Shown here one piece after another: positions 50,701 through 57,245 of a stretch of DNA of 64,000 bases (positions are counted from its first letter, which is position 1; every line of letters begins with the position of its first letter). Made by a program: the position numbers and the translations under genes. This stretch comes from Siderastrea siderea (Eukaryota; Cnidaria; Anthozoa; Scleractinia; Rhizangiidae). The notes beneath the pieces were generated by a model. The model ran no database searches, had not been told where the DNA came from, and saw nothing but the letters and a program-made list of their open reading frames with translations. Location: NCBI GenBank assembly GCA_964030785.1, contig OZ034979.1:8324883-8388882 (forward strand). The letters are read 5' to 3'.

Positions 50701-53599
50701 ACAGGTTCTGTTCCATACTTTTAGCGTAGCTCTAGGTGGACTGAAGAATGTTTGTTACACCGGGGACTTCCTTATTAAGGGGTTCGTTATATCAGGGTTC
50801 AACTGTATTAAGGTAGGTTAAAATACAGATTTAGTCAAACTTTATTTACAAGACTAGCCAAAGGTCATCAAAAATAGGCCACGTTAATGGGAACGGGCTG
50901 TGTCAAAATATTATTGGCCGTGTCAATGAGGTAAAACAAGTAACCCTTAAAGCCCTGATGTGAAAATGCATATTCTTCTTACTGTTCTCCATGAAGTTCA
51001 TATGGAACTAGTAAGGAGAATTTGTCTAAATATCAAGACATCTTATCCTTGGTGATTGTTTCCTTTATTCTCATCGCTTGAGTGTTTGAACAAGTAGTGA
51101 TAATGCAAAGAGAAATTTTATTTTCATCAATGTTAGGGCTTAAAGGGGTAACAAGGGTTAGTTGGGGAATAGACTGAGTTGTAAACACAATCAGCCAGTC
51201 AGGCTTGGAAAGACAAGAAATTTTTTTCTGAAAACAGTCGGTGTTGATGCAGTTGTCAAATCCAGCAGCACCTTCCCCATCTCCTCCCTTCCTTCCCCCT
51301 CATGAACACCCCCTGGGGCATTAGTGAGGCAATTTCTAACATGTTCCATCCTAGGGGTCAGGTATTTTGTCTGCTCCTACACATTTTGATGGGTCTTGTG
51401 TGTAACTTCACAAAATTGTGATAAAAGAGTGCTAGAAATATACTGAAAGGTAATGTTTCTCTACCTCATTGTAATCTTAATAAATTTTTGATAGAATGTT
51501 GACAAGCCTGGAGGCAGAGAATTTGACGGCCCGTGTACAGTTGCCTGATCTCTTTGAGAAACGCTGGAGAAGGCAGCTGTGATTTACTGTTGCAAATTGT
51601 GGTACAGTATCCTGGTTTTCTTGAGGAAAGCAAGAAGCCGTATGCAGGCTAAGAATTTGACTTCTTTTTCCCCAATACCACAGGGCATTTGGACAGCCTA
51701 TTTGTCTCCTTCATGGGGCAGTTATCAATCTGTTTTCAAATGTGTATGTAATGACTGGAGGAGAGGGAGAGGGGGACAGGCACTTCTGGAAATGACCAAT
51801 ACGTCATATAACTGATGGGCTAGATTGCAGAATACCCCGCAACTGAAGCTGTTCGGCGCAGCCACCGAAAATGGCTACGCCGTCGGAGCAAGTACCAGGT
51901 ATAGTAAAGGACTGGGAATGAGTTATTTGTATAGTCCAGACAAATCAAGCAATTATTTCAAAGTTTTTGAATTGCTGGTTGATAGTTTTTAAAATAGACA
52001 ATATTCATGAGGAATCTTTCAATTTTGCACCCATATGAAGGAGGTGTGTCAAATAACAGTTTGTTGGCCCGCGCCCCTCTGCACCCCCGTTGTGTGGGTC
52101 ACGTGACCTTGATCAGCCATGTGGTTTTCGCAGTTTGTGCTTTGAGCGGTGATGCTAAGATTGTTCGCTTTCATGACCTTGATGTTCGAACATAAAGCCT
52201 GGAGATGCCGAAAAATATGTAAGTTATCGTTTTGACTGCTTATTTGAGCTGGTTTTGCGTAATTCGGTATTTGTAAGCTTGAATTGCGATCTCTTGTACA
52301 ATGAATGGATGAATGAGATGTAACACTTTTCGAGTAATAGAATAAACATTTTCAGTGGCTATAATTCGTCTTGTGGTTTTCTCCAACAAAGTGGGTGTCC
52401 ATAACCTGAGAATAGCTGACAAGTGAAAAAAAAATCCTTTGCAAACCAGAAATATAAGCTTATTGTCTACATGACTCGTTCTAAAATCTTCATTCTTATA
52501 TTAAGAAAATGTTTAAAATGTTGCAGTGAAAAAAGAATGGAAACGAAACGAAATACGTCTATCCAAAGACCGATTATAAACGCTAAGCTACGTTCCTGAG
52601 AACCAATAATAGAGGTATAAAATAATTTATTATTTTATGACGGTGTAGCCGCGTAGACGCGTAGCCATTTTGCAGAAATCTTAGAGAGCTATGAATTTAT
52701 TATAACGGCGTAGCTGTGTAGACGCGTAGCCACTTTCCAGAGAACTTGAGGGCTATGAATAAATTATGACGGTGTAGCCGCATAGACGCGTAGCCACTTT
52801 CCAGAGAACTTAGAGACTTTTGAATTTATTATAACGGCGTAGCCGCGTAGACGCGTAGCCACTTTCCAGAGCACTTAGAAACCTTTGAATTTATTATGAC
52901 GGCATACCCACGTAGACGCGTAGCCGCTTTCCAGAGAACTTGAGGACTATGAATAAATTATGACGGTGTAGCCGCGTAGACACTGGCCAGAGAACTTAGA
53001 GACTTTTGAATTTATTATAATGGCGTAGCCGCATTGATGCGTAGCCACTTTCCAGAGAACTTGAAGGCTATGAATAAATTATGACGGTGTAGCCGTGTAG
53101 ACGGCTACGCCGTGTAGCTAGAGATGCGGGGTATTCTGCAATCGCTCCTAACTGATGTAAGAAATCAATTAATCAATCGTTGATTGCTATCTGCAACCAG
53201 TATTTACCGTACTCACAATGTTTTCCTTCATTGATTCTTATTGATTTCAGACATCAGTCGACTGCTACCGATTGTAATCAATTTATCGAGAGGCAACCCC
53301 CCGAAATAAGGATAGTACACGTACAGTACTGACCTATTGTGCAGAATGGAAAATTTTCTGCTGCCGCTGCACTTTTGGTCAAGACATTGAAAAAGGTCGA
53401 TTTCCTGAAATTTACACGTGGATAAACAACAGTTTTCGATTAATCAAAATAAATAAAAAGACCTCTTTCAGTGTACTCGTCAACACACGTGATAAACTCA
53501 CCCTACATTCGGAAGCCCTACAATTCCGCATTTTAGAGACGTTCCAAATCTTCCCATTAATGGAGTCGGCTTCTCTTCTTCCTTCTTCTTCGGAGGCAT
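28093..53599 (-). CDS. OLA1: Obg-like ATPase 1, complete 16-exon gene
   Basis: OLA1 is a cytosolic P-loop ATPase of the TRAFAC/Obg class (YchF subfamily) that prefers ATP and acts in translation and stress control. Exons (minus, 5' to 3'): 53502-53599, 53334-53404, 50418-50429, 49086-49146, 41040-41106, 40159-40219, 38830-38921, 38274-38300, 37863-37919, 37181-37258, 36531-36628, 34537-34618, 34122-34180, 29158-29254, 28650-28772, 28093-28206. They sum to 1197 nt, 398 aa plus stop, close to the 396 aa of human OLA1. Visible motifs: start [11 protein letters not shown]-loop GLPNVGKS (residues 28-35), DIAG (91-94), NLSE (228-231) in place of the usual NKxD, the C-terminal TGS region (about 305-388) and a lysine-rich tail. 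All junctions are GT-AG except intron 3, which appears to be AT-AC. The span includes a Ngaro-like retrotransposon and many smaller repeats. Identity is based on remembered family sequence, not a search. Confidence 0.95.
28650..28772 (-). CDS. OLA1: OLA1 exon 15 (TGS domain)
   Basis: It encodes residues 321-361, [20 protein letters not shown] through EHGSEAAAK. The [10 protein letters not shown] block is the core of the TGS domain. Phase 0, TAG acceptor, GTACTG donor. Confidence 0.95.
29158..29254 (-). CDS. OLA1: OLA1 exon 14 (start of TGS domain)
   Basis: It completes Ser288 and encodes residues 289-320, including [20 protein letters not shown], where the TGS domain begins. The exon ends ATT TTG before GTAAGC, giving Leu320 where human has Arg. 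Confidence 0.94.
30690..31990. repeat. Degenerate ~50-bp tandem repeat, split by a retroposed insert
   Basis: Many decayed units of the type GTACGGAGAAACGTT followed by GAAGACAAGACTAATA and CGTACGAAC. They run through 30690-31065 and 31380-31990. Confidence 0.65.
31066..31382 (+). mobile_element. Retroposed insert with poly(A) inside the tandem repeat
   Basis: About 315 bp of unrelated AT-rich sequence that ends with TTTCAAATAAAGTAC, then a run of eight A. Similar short sequences flank it (AAACTAATTCCGT before, AAACTGATTCCGT after). This is the pattern of a retroposed transcript 3' end. The source is unknown. Confidence 0.5.
32702..33180 (+). mobile_element. tRNA-headed SINE with 67-bp tandem-repeat tail, copy 1
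   Basis: The head has a tRNA-like shape (GTGGCGGTCAGCACATTAG, then GACGGTCGTTCAAGGC as the B-box region). The body matches 35447-35900 (CCATCGTGTT, AGACAAGAAAC, ATGGGTA). The tail has about four 67-bp units with GATGGACTAACATCCCATCC (starts near 32858 and 32925). Confidence 0.7.
34122..34180 (-). CDS. OLA1: OLA1 exon 13
   Basis: It encodes residues 269-287, [19 protein letters not shown], and two bases of Ser288. GCAG acceptor, GTGAGA donor. Confidence 0.93.
34537..34618 (-). CDS. OLA1: OLA1 exon 12
   Basis: It completes Trp241 and encodes residues 242-268 (LAKIKEW to PFSGALESK). It matches the VIPFSGALE block (SxA/G5-like region) of OLA1. CAG acceptor, GTGGGT donor. Confidence 0.94.
34893..35222. 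mobile_element. hAT-like MITE in OLA1 intron 11
   Basis: The left end is TAGGGCTGCAATAATACA, the right end GTATCGTTGCAGCCCTA. Ends of the TAGGGCTGCAACGATAC type are common in hAT-derived MITEs. AT-rich interior with palindromic ATCGATAT-like motifs. No clear target duplication. Confidence 0.6.
35222..35320 (-). mobile_element. Second tRNA-derived SINE family, inverted copy
   Basis: Read on the minus strand: GTAGTGGCTTGGTGGTTAGA, later AAGGTCATGGGAACGATTC and GGGGACTCCGATC. It is colinear with 39722-39840. It abuts a hAT-like MITE on its left. A truncated relative (GTCATGGGTTCA...TTGTGACATA) lies at 35955-36035. Confidence 0.6.
35447..35940 (+). mobile_element. tRNA-headed SINE with 67-bp tandem-repeat tail, copy 2
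   Basis: The head GTAGTGGTTAGTGCCTTGGA with GGTTTGAGGTCCAGTCCC gives A and B box-like promoters for RNA polymerase III. The tail has four 67-bp units at 35614, 35681, 35748 and 35815 (GATGGACTAGCATCCCATCC), then ACAGAAACCAGGATAAGC. Opposite in direction to OLA1, in intron 11. Confidence 0.75.
36531..36628 (-). CDS. OLA1: OLA1 exon 11 (NLSE nucleotide specificity motif)
   Basis: It encodes residues 209-240 and two bases of Trp241. It carries [17 protein letters not shown]; the Glu in NLSE replaces the Asp of NKxD and is linked in this family to ATP rather than GTP preference. Donor GTCAGT. Confidence 0.95.
37181..37258 (-). CDS. OLA1: OLA1 exon 10
   Basis: It encodes residues 183-208, ending [13 protein letters not shown]. 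This corresponds to the KPVRFYHDWNDKE segment before the NxxE motif. TAG acceptor, GTAAGT donor, phase 0. Confidence 0.92.
37287..37716. mobile_element. Probable MITE in OLA1 intron 9
   Basis: The left end CATATTTTCTCAATGAAACA and right end TCAAATCGAGAAAACACCTC are imperfect inverted repeats. The left part carries GGCATTTATT units related to those near 22.75 kb. Confidence 0.4.
37863..37919 (-). CDS. OLA1: OLA1 exon 9
   Basis: It encodes residues 164-182, [19 protein letters not shown], matching the VRGGDKK block of OLA1. Phase 0 at both ends, TAG acceptor, GTAAGT donor. Confidence 0.93.
38274..38300 (-). CDS. OLA1: OLA1 exon 8, 27 nt
   Basis: A 27-nt exon encoding DEEYLKDKV (residues 155-163), part of the coiled-coil insertion. 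Bounded by CAG and GTAAGT, in phase 0 at both ends, so its removal would keep the frame. Confidence 0.85.
38415..38525 (-). repeat. Single R106 unit, inverted, in an OLA1 intron
   Basis: One reverse-complement unit with GAAATCCTAAAGTATGACC and a degraded TACAAAGTGATTCTAAC. It lies between exons 7 and 8. Confidence 0.7.
38560..38778 (+). mobile_element. Possible retroposon 3' end with (ATT)n tail
   Basis: CAGGGCCCCACTGAAAACCG, CCAAGGCGAGTGGGCTCC, then TGGATA followed by (ATT)n at 38729-38776. The layout resembles the 3' end of a non-LTR element. Plus orientation in OLA1 intron 7. Confidence 0.4.
38830..38921 (-). CDS. OLA1: OLA1 exon 7
   Basis: It completes Arg124 and encodes residues 125-154 ([12 protein letters not shown] to EELRKK). 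The DVTHVEG...DP/HPVRD block is diagnostic of the YchF/OLA1 family and precedes the helical insertion. Donor GTAAGT. Confidence 0.95.
39722..39860 (+). mobile_element. Second tRNA-derived SINE family, copy in OLA1 intron 6
   Basis: CAGTGGTTAGAGCATCTGAC (A box) and GGTCATGGATTCCATTCCC (B box), followed by GGGGACTCAGATTCTTTTC. It matches an inverted copy at 35222-35320. Confidence 0.6.
40159..40219 (-). CDS. OLA1: OLA1 exon 6
   Basis: It encodes [20 protein letters not shown] (residues 104-123) and the first base of Arg124. Donor GTAAGT, acceptor CAG. It matches the [10 protein letters not shown] block that follows switch II in OLA1. Confidence 0.94.
40440..40825. repeat. AATCAT-rich repeat element
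   Basis: Tracts of ATAATCATAATCATAC on one side and ATTATGATTATGT on the other, in inverted relation, flank about 200 bp of other sequence in OLA1 intron 5. It may be a MITE with microsatellite-like arms. Confidence 0.4.
41040..41106 (-). CDS. OLA1: OLA1 exon 5 (DxxG switch II motif)
   Basis: It encodes residues 82-103, including [18 protein letters not shown]. The DIAG motif is the switch II (G3) element. His88, Thr90 and Gln97 differ from the usual FLNVVDIAGLVKG of animal OLA1. Acceptor CAG, donor GTGAAT. Confidence 0.93.
42582..43005 (-). repeat. Split direct repeat B2, 3' end of the element
   Basis: Terminal copy of the B repeat. The outer limit is set where similarity to B1 stops, near TTAATG at 42582, so a few bases of uncertainty remain. 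Confidence 0.8.
43081..43495 (-). repeat. Split direct repeat A2
   Basis: Second copy of the A repeat, directly after B1. A unique 75-bp segment (43006-43080, purine-rich) separates it from B2, which is unusual since A2 and B2 normally touch. Confidence 0.82.
43492..43915 (-). repeat. Split direct repeat B1
   Basis: 424 bp beginning 52 bases after the recombinase stop. It matches 42582-43005 at an offset of 910 with about four or five differences. It abuts A2, sharing TTAA. Confidence 0.85.
43967..45022 (-). CDS. Ngaro-like tyrosine recombinase
   Basis: A 351-aa ORF from an ATG. The core-binding region is roughly 35-150 and the catalytic domain 150-340. Catalytic residues visible: Arg180 in AFLRCGEF, a likely Lys at 220-223, His296 and Arg299 in [10 protein letters not shown], Trp322, and Tyr330 in YQLYIR (Tyr327 is the alternative). 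The set is complete, so the enzyme looks intact. In this class it inserts a circular cDNA intermediate without target duplication. The stop lies 52 bases before repeat B1. Confidence 0.87.
   Translation of the reverse strand: MLSGRTFSSGGSHGRQNPLHHPAFAHDPLREEVQTYATWGLAWSTNRTYGSGEKRFIQFCLMNRLMSNDGDILPASEGTLIYFASYLARTVQHSTIKLYLAAVRNLHISRGHGDPLVGKLLLKKVLRGILRYQGKARILRQPVTPGVLLDIKPVLRSWLGERDYCMVWAAFTLAFFAFLRCGEFTYQGTSKFRPQFDLSADCVSFYPSLVCPQQMSVFLKASKTDYFRTGHSLIIACSPSPICAVSAMRDYLLAARPQGPLFSFQSGRFLTRSVVVNLLRDAARHAGLPYQSLKGHSFRIGAASTAAAAGLPDWLIKVLGRWSSDSYQLYIRTPKNVLLSAAPRMASISFP
45117..46832 (-). CDS. Ngaro-like reverse transcriptase / RNase H, frameshifted near the end
   Basis: A 571-codon open frame without an ATG at its start (first codon is TTG); the real start may lie inside or require frameshifting from ORF1. 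RT motifs: KTDLKSAF with Asp255, the PFGLRSAP block at 288-295, and ILDD at 321-324 as the YxDD-type active site. RNase H follows: TDAAG (Asp487), Glu525 and Asp550 in CDNESV. The frame stops soon after Asp550, just past a run of eight C (minus strand) near 45134-45141. The expected rest of the domain continues in another frame at about 45126-45000 ([14 protein letters not shown], then [14 protein letters not shown]), overlapping the start of the recombinase ORF. Confidence 0.85.
   Translation of the reverse strand: MLSPTVFSALARTTARVTARALTPRASNRRAALSASASTGHWDAPPVPARSRTSAADAGLPATPSSTVPTVSQEPVRDARAPATPATEARDKVHLLATNSHLPPVSTPINVDILERELSHHPDPNFVHDLISALRYGAHVGYTGPRQPRVSRNLISAIQHPEVVSSNRNKEIQLGRVAGPFDSSPIPDLQCHPVGVVPKKHFSEWRTIYHLSYPEGDSINDHIPKDPYALQYIRVDDAIRILQSLGRGSFMAKTDLKSAFRLIPIHPADWHLLGIYWQSQYYVDLYLPFGLRSAPFLFNLLSEALEWILKNNYGLTHVLHILDDFFIAEPSRLQCLSSFSTLLRVFMSVNAPVVASKTLGPSHVLEFMGIELDSTRMEARLPADKLQRTRDLLNSFTKRRSVRLVELQSLIGTLQFACKAVVPGRTFLQRMINLTRGVPSRFHHIRLNQEFFRDLTMWKAFLVGWNGRSFFLDTAITPSPDLELYTDAAGSVGFGGYFNGKWFQGRWPPHMQLSKAQGISIVWQELFPIVVACAIWFPHFSGKRIQFWCDNESVVAIINSGHSKSPPVSWT
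46558..47805 (-). CDS. Ngaro-like ORF1, gag-like protein with SAP domain and zinc fingers
   Basis: A 415-aa ORF starting at a true ATG just inside repeat A1. Residues about 20-56 ([19 protein letters not shown], then [11 protein letters not shown]) fit a SAP DNA/RNA-binding motif. A basic stretch (65-83) and an acidic, serine-rich linker follow. Near the C-terminus are three zinc-binding motifs: CX2CX4HX4C at 330-343, a CX8CX4CX3H finger at 359-377, and a second CX2CX4HX4C at 379-392. It probably packages element RNA. It overlaps the RT ORF by about 275 nt in another frame. Confidence 0.8.
   Translation of the reverse strand: MARPRGNRNVANTRQQRQDNLASLSTEVLRLRLQALNLPITGSKAELVSRLKGAVQGPRPANQPRNGRVQKRTSRKRASRPKQAANVSEDTDAAANGEASEISSFVGSTEDLDEPLDLSEEPHQSSPFTAAQMAAIQDTVRLSLQQALQSHPLPSAAPYRSQALAPPARNTTPRPGAANPIGLHRPVDKNLEDKILRGEYIDFTLLLPDSLTQSQVRDIQLHFDDSVPGSSSPLTMVRKHKPTIDTFHKWLDAYTTYMLVIVASYPRRSLKLLKYQQIISRAATSFKGLAFLTYDEQFRRRAAYDLGISWDQVDLELWTVTFSGLAKPHCILCSSPYHSQSDCPSADSSRQQPKSGPVCFRFNRSLGCTSSSCTFPHVCRRCRSSSHSILNCPNGLSRTGPRRQGSSNTSDRSKR
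47820..48234 (-). repeat. Split direct repeat A1 of the Ngaro-like element
   Basis: 415 bp at the 5' end of the element. It matches 43081-43495 at an offset of 4739 with only a single difference noticed by eye. It ends at 48234 in TTATTAA, where host sequence begins. Confidence 0.85.
49086..49146 (-). CDS. OLA1: OLA1 exon 4
   Basis: It encodes the end of Asn61, then [19 protein letters not shown] and two bases of Ser81, before a GTAAGG donor. The proposed acceptor is GCAC at 49147-49150. Using the AG six bases further in instead (exon end 49140) needs an upstream exon of a length not found. Confidence 0.85.
49204..49385. mobile_element. Short MITE in OLA1 intron 3
   Basis: GGTTCAGAAAATATCCATAC at the left pairs with GTATGGATATTTTCTGAAAC at the right. 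The interior is G- and C-run rich. A partial relative (TTCCAGAAAATATCCATACC) is at 25561-25620. Confidence 0.7.
49715..50240 (-). repeat. R106 array, inverted, about five copies, in OLA1 intron 3
   Basis: Reverse-complement units with TTTATTATGCTGTACAAGGT repeated at about 106-base spacing. The array lies inside the proposed AT-AC intron. Confidence 0.85.
50418..50429 (-). CDS. OLA1: OLA1 exon 3, a 12-nt micro-exon
   Basis: Only 12 nt: it completes Asp57 and encodes Pro-Asn-Glu plus the first base of Asn61. The acceptor is a strong polypyrimidine tract followed by CAG, in the phase left by exon 2. No GT downstream gives a usable donor: the nearest (exon end at 50414) breaks the frame. Ending the exon at 50418 before ATAAGT and joining to 49146 gives DPNENR, colinear with human DPNESR with no gap. 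The exon call rests on phase and motif; transcript evidence is not available here. Confidence 0.7.
50640..50812. mobile_element. Remnant of a Tigger-like MITE
   Basis: The right end GGTTCGTTATATCAGGGTTC followed by AACTGTA is the reverse complement of a CAGTTGAACCCTGATATAAC terminus. The left end was not found, so this is a fragment. Confidence 0.4.
51809..53156. mobile_element. Inverted-repeat element with 8-bp target duplication in OLA1 intron 2
   Basis: TAACTGAT occurs at 51809-51816 and 53149-53156 and flanks a 1332-bp element. The termini share ATTGCAGAATACCCCGCA (51824-51841) with its reverse complement (53125-53142). An 8-bp duplication suggests hAT- or P-type transposition. Most of the right half is a 64-bp tandem array. 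There is no convincing transposase ORF. Confidence 0.8.
52620..53110 (+). repeat. 64-bp tandem array inside the 1.33-kb element
   Basis: About seven and a half units, with landmarks CGGYGTAGC at 52641, 52706, 52770, 52835, 52900, 52963, 53021 and 53085. Each unit has GTAGCCGCGTAGACGCGTAG followed by CCACTTTCCAGAGAACTT. Alternate units differ in the same way (ATTATAACGGC versus ATTATGACGGT), suggesting growth by a two-unit repeat. Confidence 0.85.
53334..53404 (-). CDS. OLA1: OLA1 exon 2
   Basis: It starts after a CAG acceptor, completes Gly33 and continues with [11 protein letters not shown], then AENFPFCTI, ending with the first base of Asp57 before a GTCAGT donor. It holds the Lys and Ser/Thr of the P-loop and the NFPFCTI segment conserved in the Obg/YchF group. 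Confidence 0.94.
53502..53599 (-). CDS. OLA1: OLA1 exon 1 (start codon, P-loop)
   Basis: The ATG is at 53599-53597. It encodes residues 1-32 and two bases of Gly33, including most of the P-loop (GIVGLPNVG). The donor is GTGAGT at 53501. The lysine/glutamate-rich start is typical of animal OLA1. Confidence 0.95.
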
Positions 53600-53820
53600 T
53601 TTAAAACTGAACGAAACAGAAAAACACCGTGAAAATAACCTGTCTTCAAAACTTGCAACAATCGGTGCAATTCTTGCAATATGGCGGAACACCATAACAG
53701 AGCATACTCCATTTCAAAAGCCGCTGAGAGACATTTAATTGATCGCAGTCACGATGAAATGGTACACACTCTCTGATTGGATAACGGTCAGCTGATCGTT
53801 TTTGGCGGGAAAATGGATCA
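53600..53820 (-). promoter_or_regulatory. OLA1 5' flank with CCAAT and E2F-like sites
   Basis: Upstream of the OLA1 ATG there is a CCAAT box on the minus strand (GATTGG on plus, 53775-53780). About 20 bases further upstream is TTTTGGCGGGAAAA (53800-53813), a close match to the E2F consensus. No TATA box is seen at a fixed distance. The promoter role is inferred from position. Confidence 0.45.
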
Positions 53821-54235
53821 TACATATCAGCAAACCAAAAAGTCTCCGCGTTGAAATTAAGTCATGCATCAACAAAAATTGTGATAGCTACACCAAGGAA
53901 TACGCAGAAGGGCCAATGTAATACCATCAAAACGGAAAAAAAAAACTTAAAATTCAACACAGGACAGGAACGCGCATGGATCGCCCGAAAATGCATGATA
54001 AAAAAATATCTGTGGTGGGTTGGTTTTTAAAACTTTGACTATAAATTCTGTTACTGATATAAAGTGATCAATTTTCATAGTCAGGTTCCACCATGAGGGT
54101 CTCATTCCTAGGACCCTCTCGCCATTCACTTGCACTCTCTCAAAGGACAGTGCGAGTAAAGTGAAAACTTACTTATACTTCTGACATTTTGATATCCACA
54201 AAGAGGTCTTTTGTTTCCTATGACAATATTTTCGT

Positions 54236-54302
54236 GCAGTGTAATTCACGGAATACATGAAGTGTAATTCACGGAATATGTGAAGTGTAATTCACGAAAC
54301 TA
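54236..54302 (+). repeat. 23-bp tandem repeat, three copies
   Basis: GTAATTCACGGAATACATGA-type units start at 54241, 54264 and 54287. Confidence 0.7.
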
Positions 54303-54836
54303 TTTACTATACAGCGTCATGGGATACAACTCTCATTTTTGTGAATTTACATGATCATGAAAATTCCCTTAGGGGTTTGGCATTTCAGACAGAGTAGTGC
54401 TGTGCCTTGCTGCATCTTTATCACTAGTTTAGTCTCTTTTAAGAGTCATTGTAACACTCCAAGTGTCACCCAGAGGAAGCTATTGTTGACAGGGGGCATG
54501 CACTGCAGATGTTTTTTTTTCTTTTTTTTTGAGGGGGGGGGGGGGGTGGCTACAGGCTAGTGAGAATTGGGAAATAGACTCACCAGTATGTGAACCTATG
54601 ATCAGGCCAGATTTTAGCAGTGCTCTTGTATGGATCACTTAGTAGTTTTTGTTACCCAATTTTCCCACAGGAATAGTGTACAAAGTGAAATGAAGAAAAA
54701 GCCTGATTACAGGTTATTGTAAAGTATAACTGTATAAGGTGGTAGCTGACATCCAATCTCATTATCGTAATTGTCATGGAAGCACCACAAATCATAAATG
54801 ATCATCATCAACATACCAGTTCACAGTGTTCTTAAG

Positions 54837-55498
54837 TTAAGGTGATTCCATCAAAAAGAAGTTGTGATAAGAATTTGTTGAAACTTTGCAGAGCTACTAA
54901 TTACACTTAGTACATTTAAAAAATAAAATAAAAAGAGGGGGTGACCATGTCTGATTTCACGCTACGGGGCTGTAGTATATAGGTAATTTGCTATCTTTCG
55001 ACAGCAATATTAAAAAACCTATCCTTGTACCAGAGAAACCCATTATTTCAACAAAGTTATTACTAGCAATGAAATATAAGCATTACTCGTACCATAGACG
55101 AACAGTGTTACAGTAGAACGTCTTAAAATTGCCGTCAAAATGAAACTTGTGTGAAATAATAGGCAAATCGAGCGTCTGCACAGTTCCAGTGAAACGCCTA
55201 AAATCTGACTGTAACAGTGAATCAACCGGAATATTTCAAAATTGAATAATGAAAAATTCTTCAAATTTGAATATATCATGTAAAGTCGTATTTTCCTTGA
55301 ATAAATGGAATAAAAAAGTGGGGTCACCGAGTTCGTTTGGGAGAAAACGACCATTTATTTCTCTGAACAGCTCAGCTTCCATAGAAAACCTATCAAGTTC
55401 CGAACGCGCGCGTGCTCGTGCGCGCGCTAATCACACAAATCACGCAATAAATGATGCGCAGAAGGGATGCGCAATGCAATTGAATGGAATCACCTTAA
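54837..55498. mobile_element. TTAA-flanked inverted-repeat element, copy 2
   Basis: 662 bp, beginning TTAAGGTGATTCCAT and ending ATGGAATCACCTTAA, like the element at 7338-8356. It includes TGGGGTCACCGAG and a CG-rich GCGCGCG stretch near 55410. Non-autonomous. It lies between OLA1 and the Sp gene. Confidence 0.7.
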
Positions 55499-57245
55499 CA
55501 ATGTAAATGAGATAAACATATTTAAGCACCTCAAGTCCCTTGATGTTTAGTTTAATAAAAATACCTCATACAGTAAAAAATCACGTATGTACATCAGTCT
55601 CAAGAAATGTATTATGCAAGTATACAAGTTAAAAACTAACAGTATAAAGAATTAAATAACCCCCCTCCAAAAAAGAAATGTTAGTAACCTTATTAAAGAT
55701 CAAAGTACAAGATCAAGCACTACTGCAACTTAAGAATGATTTTTAAACAAGTTGTTTTTCACAGAATGGTTGATTTCATCAAACATTCTGTAAGACACTG
55801 GAAAACATTCCTTTACTGACGTCTCGGGTTGAAACAAAATTCAGTTTAGTTGGTAAGTTAAACTATCTCATGTGCCCACTTTTAACATCACAAAACAATA
55901 CAAACACCAAAAACAAATCAAGCATGTTCCAACAAAGTTACAGTGTTATACCATGATCTTTGTTGGTTACCCAGTAACACATTGTCTACCAATGTTTTAT
56001 ATATCCAGCAACACTGGAATGATGTTTAATTTGATTGGCCCAACCTATGAGCAGACCTCCCCTTCTCGCCAGCCACACTCTTCAGTAATCACTGACCTTT
56101 CTTTCTGACCTCTACCTCTCTAGAGATCTGTACACAGGCTTGTTTAATTGCCTCAATGGAGTCACTTATTTTCAAGTATGGTACTTTTTTAAAGAAGCTA
56201 AAAGGTATATCTGCCCTAGTGAGCCTTATTTTCTTTGACAAGAAGAGAGAGAGGATGGATTACTCTCCTAAATCCACCACTATCTAATGCAACCTTCTCA
56301 AAATTTGCAAACAGCTGGCAATTCTACTGCCTTAACAGATGATCAATTGCTGCTTTTGTCAGACTATTCTTTTGTCTCCTTACCAGAAAGAAGGAGACTA
56401 AGTCCTGGCTAAATACTTCTACCTTACCAACTAGCATGGAACATTTTGAGAGGGAGACTAATACATAAACCATTCAAGTTTCCCTCACTAAAACTGTCTA
56501 TAATTACACTTTGATTCCTCTCTGACATTTACATAAATGCTTTGAAAGCTTTTTTTTGTTTATCACTGTAGCGTGGACAAACACTAATGTTGTGATGACT
56601 CACTTATATGTAAACGTGTAAGATCCTGATTTTTTAAGGTTAACGTTTTAAAAACTGATAATTTAAATTATTCTCAAGCAGCTGAAAAAATAAATAATTT
56701 AAGTAACATCTTTAAAAGAAGATACATGAATATAATTATAAGAGAAACAATTGATGCGTTTTCTCCATTTCCTTTTCAAATGTTCAATATTTACAATATT
56801 ATATTGCCCCTGAAGAAATACGTTTCAAAGTGAAAACCATTGTCCATTAGGTTAAAGACTTAATCCACTATAGTAGAATGAGAGATCATTTTTGCTTGCA
56901 TCATAAATACCCATATTATTTTTGAATAAAATATGTAAACATTCAACACTGTTTCATTTGGCCTCCATCCAAATTACTCAGCCACAAGCTACGCAAACAC
57001 TTCGATTAGCATATCGCCTAAACCAGGCTAACCATGAAATCAACAACATGTACATTTCAAAAACCATTATAAAATTAACACGCGATGAGCAAATCTTTCT
57101 TTCCCGTTTAAAAACCCTACATGTTTACCGACCATACGATGAACAATGAGTGATTGGTTGTCTTAATTGTTGAAGTGCTTTAGAGGCCGAAAAAAACCAG
57201 ATTTGTTTCCTTCTAGCATTCACAAGGACTGAACTTTTAACCTTA
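55499..57245. other. OLA1-Sp intergenic region, no gene recognised
   Basis: AT-rich, presumably including the 3' UTR of the Sp gene. No repeat family or coding exon could be supported. Confidence 0.5.

Noticed and set aside
52620..53110. CRISPR-like array
   Set aside because: The whole 64-bp unit is repeated with no variable spacers, and the context is an animal intron inside a transposon.
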